Assembly: GCA_023667345.1 (NCBI GenBank)
Contig: JAMPAF010000001.1
Location: 119,873 to 183,872 of the forward strand
DNA from: Clostridiales bacterium
GTDB lineage: Bacteria; Bacillota; Clostridia; Christensenellales; Borkfalkiaceae
Direction of reading: 5' to 3'
DNA length: 64,000 nt
Shown: positions 1 to 6,963 of the stretch, in pieces
Position numbering within the stretch: the first letter of the stretch is position 1
How the letters are laid out: every line of letters begins with the position of its first letter
Notes under the pieces: model-generated
What the model saw: only the letters and a program-made list of their open reading frames with translations
The model's database searches: none
Told to the model about the DNA's origin: nothing
Translations under genes and position numbers: made by a program

Positions 1-847
1 CTATGCCCGCCGCGCCGTTGAACGCGCCGTCGGCAATTTCCGTTACGCTTCCGCTCGCGGGTATTTCGCAAGACGGGACAGCGGTTATGAGCCTGCCCGT
101 CGCTCTTTCTATTATGCAACCGCCCGCGGCATAAAAATTGCGGTTGCCGCCGTCAAGAGTAACGCTTTCCAGCAAAGGACAATAGTTGAATAGCGACGAG
201 CCTATCTCTGTAAGCGTAGCGGGAAGAGTTACGCCAGTAAGCGAAGTGCAGTTACTAAAAACATTTTCCCCGATAATTTCCACATTGCAAAGGTCAATCT
301 CTTCAAGCTGACTGCAAGCGGCAAACGCATACTTTTCCAACGTCGTTATACTTGTAAGGACAATCGATTTAATCTTACTCAGCCAGAACCCCCGCTGTTT
401 TATAACGCTTACGGAAGTAGGCAGAGTGACGTATTCGGCGGCGGAATTTACAAACGCCTCTTCGCCGATGGCGCAGACAGACGACGGGATAAGTATGTCC
501 TTTTCGTCTTTCGCAGACCCCAAATCAACAAGCACGCCGCCAACAATGTTTAAACCGGCGGTCGCGGATTTACCGCAATTTACGCACTTGTCGTTTTGCA
601 GTTCGTGTTTAAGCGCGTTCGTGTAACGGTCTTCGTAGTGCTCCCCGCATTCGCAAACGTGAGAATCGTATCCTTCGGCGCCGCACTTCGGCTCTACGGT
701 AGTTGTTACATAAGAATGTACATGCGACGGTTCGCCGAGAGTGCCGCCGCTCGGGTCGGCAGCCCTCGTTTTACAGCCCGCAAGTCCTGCCGCGCCGCAC
801 GCGGCGGCAAAGGTTAAAAGTGCTACAAGCAAAAATCTTTTTTTCAT
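1..847 (-). CDS. BspA-like leucine-rich-repeat surface lipoprotein (C-terminus outside the window)
   Basis: The reading frame is open from its start at 847 to the window edge, giving 282 N-terminal codons. The first residues form a lipoprotein signal: a basic start, a hydrophobic stretch and the lipobox LAGC, so the mature protein probably begins with a lipidated Cys on the outer face of the membrane. A short HVHSY...C..C.C linker, common in clostridial surface proteins, is followed by repeats such as IPSSVCAIGEEAF, LTSITTLEKYAF and LPATLTEIGSSLF, the Treponema/BspA-type leucine-rich repeat (LRR_5). In this family the repeats form an extracellular adhesion or recognition surface; the ligand cannot be told from sequence. 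A strong ribosome site AGGAGG (853-858 on the opposite strand) fixes the start. Transcription is likely controlled by the structured leader immediately upstream. Confidence 0.85.
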   Translation of the reverse strand, partial: MKKRFLLVALLTFAAACGAAGLAGCKTRAADPSGGTLGEPSHVHSYVTTTVEPKCGAEGYDSHVCECGEHYEDRYTNALKHELQNDKCVNCGKSATAGLNIVGGVLVDLGSAKDEKDILIPSSVCAIGEEAFVNSAAEYVTLPTSVSVIKQRGFWLSKIKSIVLTSITTLEKYAFAACSQLEEIDLCNVEIIGENVFSNCTSLTGVTLPATLTEIGSSLFNYCPLLESVTLDGGNRNFYAAGGCIIERATGRLITAVPSCEIPASGSVTEIADGAFNGAAGI

Positions 848-885
848 TAAATATCCTCCTTGGTAGTTTTTTTCGGTAAAAAAAA

Positions 886-1045
886 GATGTGCCGCAGCAA
901 CAGCCCGGCACATCGGGAATGTGCTTAACTATTGCTGCAACACAAAATTACTTTACCATAAACGTATTCAAGGCATTGTAAAAAGAAGCACAAAGTCCCC
1001 AATTAGGATATGTACTTGAATAGCGTTTATGTAATTTTGTGTTGC
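886..1045 (-). promoter_or_regulatory. Structured 5' leader of the LRR gene: long hairpin plus terminator hairpin
   Basis: Read on the minus strand, the predicted transcript starts with a 109-nt hairpin. The outer arms GCAACACAAAATTAC pair perfectly (1031-1045 with 937-951), and inner arms at 1015-1031 and 957-972 pair with one bulged base. This is followed by GATGTGCCG...CGGCACATC (906-914 with 886-894) and a run of eight U, a typical intrinsic terminator, just before the ribosome site. GCAGCAA at the base of the long stem can instead pair with TTGCTGC inside the terminator, so two exclusive folds are possible. This looks like an attenuator or riboswitch-type switch. It matches no riboswitch consensus I know, so the ligand is unknown. 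Confidence 0.6.
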
Positions 1046-1051
1046 GGGATT

Positions 1052-1080
1052 ATTTTAGCATTTAATTAATTTTAAGTCAA
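1052..1080 (-). promoter_or_regulatory. Sigma-A type promoter of the LRR gene leader
   Basis: On the minus strand TTGACT (1075-1080) is separated by 17 bases from TAAAAT (1052-1057), with an upstream TGC next to the -10. The expected start falls at about 1045, the first base of the long hairpin. The promoter of the SLOG gene at 10569-10597 has the same layout. Confidence 0.7.
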
Positions 1081-1130
1081 CTGTAATTAAAATTTTTCCG
1101 CCGCTCAATTTATTGTTCTTTAAAAGAAAG

Positions 1131-1157
1131 GCACCCTTCCCGTATAGAGAAGGGTGC
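1131..1157. terminator. Hairpin GCACCCTTC / GAAGGGTGC
   Basis: Perfect 9-bp arms around a 9-base loop. On the minus strand it is followed by CTTTCTTTT and on the plus strand by an AT-rich run, so it could end transcription from either side. It lies upstream of the LRR promoter and would insulate it. Confidence 0.45.
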
Positions 1158-1265
1158 ACTGTTGAAAAATTATTTTAAAATAATCCGACCTTATAACTTG
1201 GTGTCTTCTTTTAGAATTCCGTCAGGAATTATCAAAGAGGAAACTCCCGCGGCACGCGGGTAAAG

Positions 1266-1790
1266 GTAATTGATAAATTAAGAATTCAGAATTTAGAATT
1301 ATGCTAAGGTGAAAAGCGTCAACCTCTTCCGTCACCGCGTTAAGCGCGGCGACACCTTCCCCTTCAAAGTGGAAGGCGAGAGAGCGGTAAAAGAGCAATT
1401 AGAAAAGATTTCTCGGTTCGCTTCGCTCTCTCGAAATGACGCACCCCCACACCACCGCCGTCATTATGAGGTTTTTGCGGCATTGCGGACTTGTTTGAAA
1501 CGTTTAAGCATTTAGCCGCAAAAACCGTGCCCGCCCCGCGTAGCGGGTCGCACGTAGTATAATCTTTTTGCGCGTTCTTTCTCGCGCAAAATAAACAATT
1601 CCGCATTACGACGTTATTTAAGGCGAACACCCGCAAACTCCGTAATTCTGGATTGCCACGGTTGCTACGCTCCTACTACGCTAACGCTCCGTGCGGCTGC
1701 CTACGGCAGACGGGCGCAATGACGGTATTCGGGCAACGGATATGTGGCGAGCGAAATGACGCCTACACCACCCGCCAAATGCCAAGTTGA
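1266..1790. repeat. Intergenic block of dispersed repeats; no gene seen
   Basis: Heptad AATTCAGAATTTAGAATT at the left edge is followed by the CAACCTCTTCCGTC...CCTTCCCCTTCAAAG element. Then comes a long segment (about 1465-1680) that reappears in opposite orientation at 48770-48980, including the words GCAAAAACCTCATAATGACG and CTCCGTAATTCTGGATTGCC. Short open frames inside it are not supported by ribosome sites and fall within the repeat. Confidence 0.75.
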
Positions 1791-1793
1791 TTT

Positions 1794-3557
1794 CTACTGC
1801 CGCTCGGACTGCAAGGCGTACAGGCGCGAATAGTAACCGCCGCTTGCAACAAGGGCGTCGTGCGTGCCGCTTTCGACAATTTCGCCGTGCCGCATTACTA
1901 TTATGTTATCCGCGTTCTTTACCGTCGACAAGCGGTGCGCGCAGATGAGCATAGTGCCTATGTCGCGCATCTTTTCCAGTCCCTCTTTTATGAGGACCTC
2001 CGTCTCGGTGTCGATATTTGCCGTCGCCTCGTCCAGAATGAGTATCTGCGGCTTGTGCAGAACGGTGCGGGCGAACGAGAGAAGCTGCCTTTGCCCCTGC
2101 GAGAGATTTTCGCCCCGCTCCGATAGCTGCTGATTAAAGCCGTTCGGCTGTGCTGCGATAAAGCCGTCGGCGTTGACGTAGCGGCAGGCTTTTTCAATCT
2201 CTTCGTCGGTGAACGCGGCGTTGCCCAAAGTGAGGTTATCCTTTATCGTGCCGCCGAACAGAAAGACGTCCTGCAACATTTGCCCCACGGCGCGGCGGAG
2301 AGATTTTATCTTTATCTTTTTCACGTCCTTGCCGTCAATGAGAACGCGCCCCTTTTGCACGTCGTAGTTGCGCACAATCAGCGAGAGTATCGTGCTCTTG
2401 CCCGCGCCCGTCGCGCCCACGAACGCGCACGTATCGCCCGCGTTGACTTTAAAGGAAACGTCCTTTAATATCCAGTCCTCGCCCCCGTAGGCAAACCAGA
2501 CGCCGTCGAACTCAATTTCGCCCTTAAACTCCACAATCTCTTCCGCGTCGGGCGCGTCGCAGATTTCGGGCTCTATATCCAAAAGGCAGAACAGCCTTTC
2601 CGCCGCGGTGAACGCCTTTTGCAGGTTGTTGAGCTGGTCGGCGAGGTTTTGCACGGGATTGAAGAATTTGGAAAGGTACAGATAGAACGCGACAACCATG
2701 CCCGCATTCAGCCCGAAGCCTATGCCCAGATAGAAGGTAACCGCCACCGACAGCACGTATATAAAGGTTATAAGCGGGCGGTAAATGCCGAACGCAACGA
2801 CCACCTTATAGCGCGCTTTTCTTAAATTTTCATTCTTTAAAACAAATTCGAGTTCCTTGAACCTTTGGCGGTTGAATACGTGTATGAGCTTCATTCCCGA
2901 AAGGTTTTCGTTTAAGTAGGTGTTGAGCTCGGAGATATACTGCCGCTCTTTTCTGAACAGCGCGCCGATAATTTTGCCGAACACGAAGGATATGAGCGCG
3001 ACGACCGCGATAAAAGCGAGCATTACGAGCGAGAGCTGCCAGCTTATGTACACCATCATTCCGTACACGCCGACGACGGTAAGAAGGTTTTTTATGACTT
3101 TTACGAGCACCTCGGTAAACAGGTCGGACAAAGACGCGGTGTACGAGGCGACCCGCGTTACGAGCGAGCCGACGGGCATTTTGTCGAGCTGACCTTGCGA
3201 AAGGCTTTGGATATGGTTGTACACCTCTAAGCGGATATTGGCAACCACGCTCTGCCCCGCCTTTTGCAGGAGCATGCTTTCGATATACAGCACGACCTGA
3301 TTTACCGAGCCTATCGCTACATATCCGGCGGCGAGCCCTATTATAAAATCGAGATTGATTGCGTTCGATTGCAGATTGTCGGTTGCCGAGCTTATGAACA
3401 CGGGCAACGCCACGTCGAACGCCACGTTTAAGATTATTAATATAAACGCGATTACAAACCGCGGCAACTGTGGCTTTAAGTAGGAAAAGGTTCTTCTGAG
3501 CGTAACCTTTAAGGGCAGCTTCCTCTCGCCGGGGAAGGACTTTACTGTATCCGTCAT
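1794..3557 (-). CDS. ABC exporter half-transporter, second gene of a heterodimer
   Basis: 587 residues with a six-helix transmembrane domain (about 30-320) fused to an ATPase domain, the type IV (multidrug/peptide) exporter layout. Visible motifs are Walker A GATGAGKS near 380, a variant signature LSQGQRQ, Walker B ILILDEATANID near 502 with the catalytic Glu, and the H-loop AHRLST. The start overlaps the stop of the upstream partner by four bases, so the two are translationally coupled and probably form one heterodimer in the cytoplasmic membrane. In this class the site built from this subunit's Walker A/B has the full catalytic set, while the partner's site is degenerate, as seen here. It resembles YheI/YheH and LmrCD by layout. 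The substrate (drug, lipid or peptide) cannot be inferred. Confidence 0.9.
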   Translation of the reverse strand: MTDTVKSFPGERKLPLKVTLRRTFSYLKPQLPRFVIAFILIILNVAFDVALPVFISSATDNLQSNAINLDFIIGLAAGYVAIGSVNQVVLYIESMLLQKAGQSVVANIRLEVYNHIQSLSQGQLDKMPVGSLVTRVASYTASLSDLFTEVLVKVIKNLLTVVGVYGMMVYISWQLSLVMLAFIAVVALISFVFGKIIGALFRKERQYISELNTYLNENLSGMKLIHVFNRQRFKELEFVLKNENLRKARYKVVVAFGIYRPLITFIYVLSVAVTFYLGIGFGLNAGMVVAFYLYLSKFFNPVQNLADQLNNLQKAFTAAERLFCLLDIEPEICDAPDAEEIVEFKGEIEFDGVWFAYGGEDWILKDVSFKVNAGDTCAFVGATGAGKSTILSLIVRNYDVQKGRVLIDGKDVKKIKIKSLRRAVGQMLQDVFLFGGTIKDNLTLGNAAFTDEEIEKACRYVNADGFIAAQPNGFNQQLSERGENLSQGQRQLLSFARTVLHKPQILILDEATANIDTETEVLIKEGLEKMRDIGTMLICAHRLSTVKNADNIIVMRHGEIVESGTHDALVASGGYYSRLYALQSERQ

Positions 3558-5341
3558 ATTCCGCCCCCTTTGAGTTGGTTTTCGAGGGCTTGCAGGCGCA
3601 CCATCTTTTGGTAGGTGGGCGAAATTTTTAAAAGCTCTTCGGGGGAAGCGAACGCCTCGACGCCGCCGTCGCTTAAAACTATTATCCTGTCGAAGCGGGC
3701 GACCGTGCTTGCACGCGATGCGACGACGATTGTCGTCTTGCCCGCGCGCTCCTTATCTATCGCCGATAAAATCGCCTCTTCCGTCTTTATATCCACCGCC
3801 GAAACGCTGTCGTCCAAAACGAGCACGGGCGCGTCCTTTATGTATGCCCTCGCAATCGCCGCGCGCTGCTTCTGCCCGCCCGAAAGGGTCACACCCCGCT
3901 CGCCGCAAACCGTGTCGTAGCCGTCCTTAAACCCCTGAATATCCCCGCTCAAACACGCAAATTCCGCCGCTCGTTCAACCATATTGCGGGGGCAACCGTC
4001 CAGAGCGAAACCAATATTGTTTGCCAAAGTGTCCGAAAAGAGGAAGTTATCCTGCGGGGCGTAGGCAAGCGCATTCCGCACGCTTTCGGTGTTGCAAAGG
4101 GCTATATCCTCGCCGTCTAAAAACACCTGCCCCTCGCCCGTTTCGTATATCTTAAAGAGGCTGTTTACCAGCGTGGTTTTGCCGCTTCCCACCTTGCCTA
4201 TTATGCCTATCTTTTCGCCCGCGGCGATATCGAGCGTGATATTTTTAAGCGCGGGGGTGTCGCTTTCGGGATAGAAAAACGTGAAATTTTTAAAGGAAAT
4301 CCCGCCCTTTACGTCCTTTAAAATTACGGCGTTTCCCCTGTCCTTCACCTCTTCGGAATCCAGAAACGCCGACACCCTTTTCAAGGAAGCCTTGGCGCGG
4401 GAACGCATAGACACAATCTGCCCGAGCGCCATCATGGGCCATATCATCGTCTCGAAATAGCCCAAAAAAGTTACCAAATCGCCCGCCGTCATTTTGACCG
4501 CGTGCCCGAAAATCACCGCGGGATTGCCCGTGACCGCGCTGTACGCAAAGTAGCCGCCGACGCCCAAAATTATCGCCGTGATAACCGCGATGATAAGCGA
4601 GATAAGGCAGTCGAAAAGCACGGTTAAGCGGGCGTAAGAGACGTTCGCAGCCTTGTTCTTTTTGACTATTTTCGCAAACTCGTGCAGGCGGCGGGTCTCG
4701 GTTAAAAAGGCTTTTATGACGCGTATTCCCGTAAAGCTCTCGCGCGAAAAATCGTAGAGCTTGTCGAACTCGTTCTGCCGCTCCGTCCACTTTGCCGACT
4801 GAAATTTTTCGACCAGCGCGCCCCACACGGCAATGAGTATCAGGGGCACCGCGACGATAAGCGACAGGGCCCAGTCGAGCCGCACCATTTTTATAATTAC
4901 GAGCACGGTTAAAAAGGACGCGTCGAAGAGCATTATTGTGCCCCAGCCCAAAAATTCCTCTATCGTTTCGAGGTCGGTTGTAAACCACGCCATGACCGTG
5001 CCGACCTTGGTTTTGCCGTAGTAGGAAAGCGGGAGTTTTTCCGCCTTGATAAACATTTGGCGGCGCAAGCCCGCCTCGGTTTTCTGCGAGGCGTTGAATA
5101 TTGAAAAGCGCCACATAACTCTGCCCGTAAACAGAACGAGCGCAACAAAAATTACCCCGACGACAACTTCTTGAAGCGCCGAGGTATCTATGCTGTCGCC
5201 GCCGAACAAGTCGACGATTTGACCGAGGTATTCGGGCAGAAGCAGTTGGAACCAGTCCACCGCCACGAGCCCGACAACGCCGATTAAATACAGCCAGATA
5301 TATTTAAGATAGTACTTGTTTATATGTTTGCCGAGAAGCAT
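3554..5341 (-). CDS. ABC exporter half-transporter, first gene of a heterodimer with a degenerate ATP site
   Basis: 595 residues, transmembrane domain then ATPase. Walker A GKVGSGKTT lies near 382 and the signature LSGGQKQ is canonical. Two catalytic residues are changed: Walker B reads VLVLDDSVSAVD (Asp where the catalytic Glu normally sits) and the H-loop reads VASRAST instead of AHRLST. These are the known marks of the non-hydrolysing site in asymmetric heterodimeric exporters such as TM287/288 and LmrCD. The next gene downstream supplies the competent site and a variant signature, which fits an obligate pair. No good ribosome site is visible upstream of the chosen ATG. No regulator is adjacent, so the substrate is not indicated. 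Confidence 0.9.
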   Translation of the reverse strand: MLLGKHINKYYLKYIWLYLIGVVGLVAVDWFQLLLPEYLGQIVDLFGGDSIDTSALQEVVVGVIFVALVLFTGRVMWRFSIFNASQKTEAGLRRQMFIKAEKLPLSYYGKTKVGTVMAWFTTDLETIEEFLGWGTIMLFDASFLTVLVIIKMVRLDWALSLIVAVPLILIAVWGALVEKFQSAKWTERQNEFDKLYDFSRESFTGIRVIKAFLTETRRLHEFAKIVKKNKAANVSYARLTVLFDCLISLIIAVITAIILGVGGYFAYSAVTGNPAVIFGHAVKMTAGDLVTFLGYFETMIWPMMALGQIVSMRSRAKASLKRVSAFLDSEEVKDRGNAVILKDVKGGISFKNFTFFYPESDTPALKNITLDIAAGEKIGIIGKVGSGKTTLVNSLFKIYETGEGQVFLDGEDIALCNTESVRNALAYAPQDNFLFSDTLANNIGFALDGCPRNMVERAAEFACLSGDIQGFKDGYDTVCGERGVTLSGGQKQRAAIARAYIKDAPVLVLDDSVSAVDIKTEEAILSAIDKERAGKTTIVVASRASTVARFDRIIVLSDGGVEAFASPEELLKISPTYQKMVRLQALENQLKGGGI

Positions 5342-5636
5342 AGTTTTGTTAATGCGGAATTAGGAATTCGTGATGCGGAATTATGCTAAAGAATAATTAA
5401 AAGAACCAACCTCTATCCCCTCTTCGAGGTACTTTCCCCTTCAAAGGGGAAAGCAAGAAATTTCCGCAGACTACGTAATTCTGGATTGCCACGGGCACAA
5501 GTGCCCTCGCAATGACGACGTACCCAGCCCTCGCCTTCCACTTTGAAGGGGAAGGTGGCTGCGTAGCAGACGGAAGAGGTTGATTTAATTAAATCTTCAC
5601 CAAAATTCTGCATTCTTAATTCTTAATTCTTAATTC
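5342..5636. repeat. Dispersed repeat composite between the ABC operon and the DUF3737 gene
   Basis: It is built as an imperfect inverted repeat. CAACCTCTATCCCCTCTTCG with CTTTCCCCTTCAAAGGGG lies on the left, and CCTTCCACTTTGAAGGGGAA with GACGGAAGAGGTTG on the right. A GGATTGCC...GCAATGAC module sits between them. A short TTAATTC array (about 5609-5640) closes it. No gene is seen. Confidence 0.75.
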
Positions 5637-6476
5637 CTAATTTTTAATCACAATTTTCCCTGTCGAGGCGGGGTCGTCGCGGATAATTTCGCCAACCGCG
5701 GCAACGGTAATCGTTCCCTTGTACGGATTCTTGATACTGTCTACACGGGTGGTAATCTCCGCCTCCGCTTCCGACTTTTCGAACGCCAAATCGCACCCCT
5801 CCATGCGGCAGTTTACAAGCTTTAAGCCCGTGCAGTAGCAAAAGGGCTGCGTGCCGATTACCGTGCAGTTTATAAGCGTTAAATTATGCGAGTACCAGGC
5901 GAAATATTCCCCCTTTATCACGCTGTCTTTAACCGTAATGTTTTCGCCGTGCCAGAAGGCGTCCTTCGTATCGAAATTGCAGTTTTCGAACGTGGCGTTT
6001 TTGATATACTGAAAGGAATATTTGCCCTTGAAGGTCACGTTTTTAAAGTCGATATTCTCGGACCTCATCATAAAATATTCGCTCACCGCCGTGCAGTCGC
6101 GCATCTTTATCCCTTTAACCGACCAGCCGAATTCGGGCGAGATTATGTCGCAGTCGGAAATATCCGCGTCCGCGCACTCGCGCAGAGCCTTAATGCCGTG
6201 AAGTTTGGAATTTTTTATTAAAATACTGTCGGAATACCACAGCGCGGCGCGGCAAAACTCGGTCATTTCCGTACCCGTAATTTTAAGCCCGTGCACGTGC
6301 CAGAAGGGATAGCGAAGATTGCAAAAGCAGTTTTCCGCCTCGATATTTTCGCACTCTTTAACCGCGCTCTCGCCGTCGGCGGGACCGTCGAATTTCACGT
6401 TTTTTATTAGCAGGTCTTTACTGCCGTAAAGCGCCCTTTCCCCGTCTAACGTCACGTTTTCAACAATATTTTTCAT
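5637..6476 (-). CDS. DUF3737 family right-handed beta-helix protein
   Basis: 279 residues made of short repeating turns: IENVTLDGERALYGSKDLLI, FENCNFDTKDAFW, VKDSVIKGEYFAWYSHNLTL and similar, each about 20 residues with regularly placed Asn, Cys and aromatic residues. This is the pattern of a single-stranded right-handed beta-helix and matches the conserved DUF3737 family of Firmicutes and Bacteroidetes. No signal peptide is present, so it is probably cytoplasmic. No catalytic residues are known for the family and none stand out. A purine-rich ribosome site (AGGAC) precedes the ATG. It stands alone between repeat blocks, so context adds nothing about its role. Confidence 0.8.
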   Translation of the reverse strand: MKNIVENVTLDGERALYGSKDLLIKNVKFDGPADGESAVKECENIEAENCFCNLRYPFWHVHGLKITGTEMTEFCRAALWYSDSILIKNSKLHGIKALRECADADISDCDIISPEFGWSVKGIKMRDCTAVSEYFMMRSENIDFKNVTFKGKYSFQYIKNATFENCNFDTKDAFWHGENITVKDSVIKGEYFAWYSHNLTLINCTVIGTQPFCYCTGLKLVNCRMEGCDLAFEKSEAEAEITTRVDSIKNPYKGTITVAAVGEIIRDDPASTGKIVIKN

Positions 6477-6509
6477 ATGCTTTTTGTCCTTTTTGTTTGT
6501 AAATAATTC

Positions 6510-6720
6510 CTCAGGTAAGCCTTACCCCTTTTAAAGGGGTAAGGTGGCTTGCGTAGCAAGACGAATGGGGGTTGGTCTGTTTTAAATTATGCACCCCCAC
6601 CACCCGCAAAGCGGGAGCCTCCCCCTCGCAAGCGAAGGGGAAGCCTTGGGCTCGCACCACCCTGCCTTCCCCCCTAAGGCGAAGGTCACATTGCGGTAAA
6701 ATTATTAACATTCGGGTACA
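6510..6720. repeat. Dispersed repeats with a perfect 25-bp palindrome
   Basis: A 12-bp-arm palindrome CCTTACCCC...GGGGTAAGG occupies 6520-6544. It is followed by GTGGCTTGCGTAGCAAGACG, ACCCCCACCACCCGCAAAGC and a CCTCCCCCT...GGGGAAG segment that recurs at 60197-60330. No coding sequence is credible here. The remaining bases to 6900 are AT-rich without visible features. Confidence 0.65.
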
Positions 6721-6900
6721 ACCGACAAACACCCCTCGCCGACGGCGAGTAAATTTTTGCCATAATTTCCCCCGCGTTTTTTTAGTTGCGTTTATTTATT
6801 ATATCGAAATAACGCCGTAAGTCAATTATTTTTGCTTATTATATAGACGCGTGCGGGCGCATATTATGCGCGACCGCATTATATTATTCAAATAAATCCG

Positions 6901-6929
6901 TTGACAATCGAAAATAAAACGACTAAAAT
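6901..6929 (+). promoter_or_regulatory. Sigma-A promoter of the hybrid kinase gene
   Basis: TTGACA, a 17-base spacer and TAAAAT, ending 34 bases before the ATG at 6964. A weak ribosome site AGGG lies at 6951-6954. Confidence 0.75.
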
Positions 6930-6963
6930 AATTACGGAAAATATACTTTCAGGGTAAAAAGAT

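Noticed and set aside
937-1045. Long hairpins at 937-1045 and 10454-10562 as invertible promoters
   Set aside because: The promoters lie outside the inverted arms and the interior is itself palindromic, so inversion would change nothing. No invertase gene is adjacent.
937-1045. The leader as a known riboswitch (c-di-GMP, purine, TPP, T-box)
   Set aside because: None of the conserved core words of those classes that I know could be found; only the hairpin layout is supported.
4290-5114. 274-codon frame on the minus strand in another frame of the ABC gene
   Set aside because: It overlaps the transmembrane and ATPase coding region completely; the family motifs are in the other frame.
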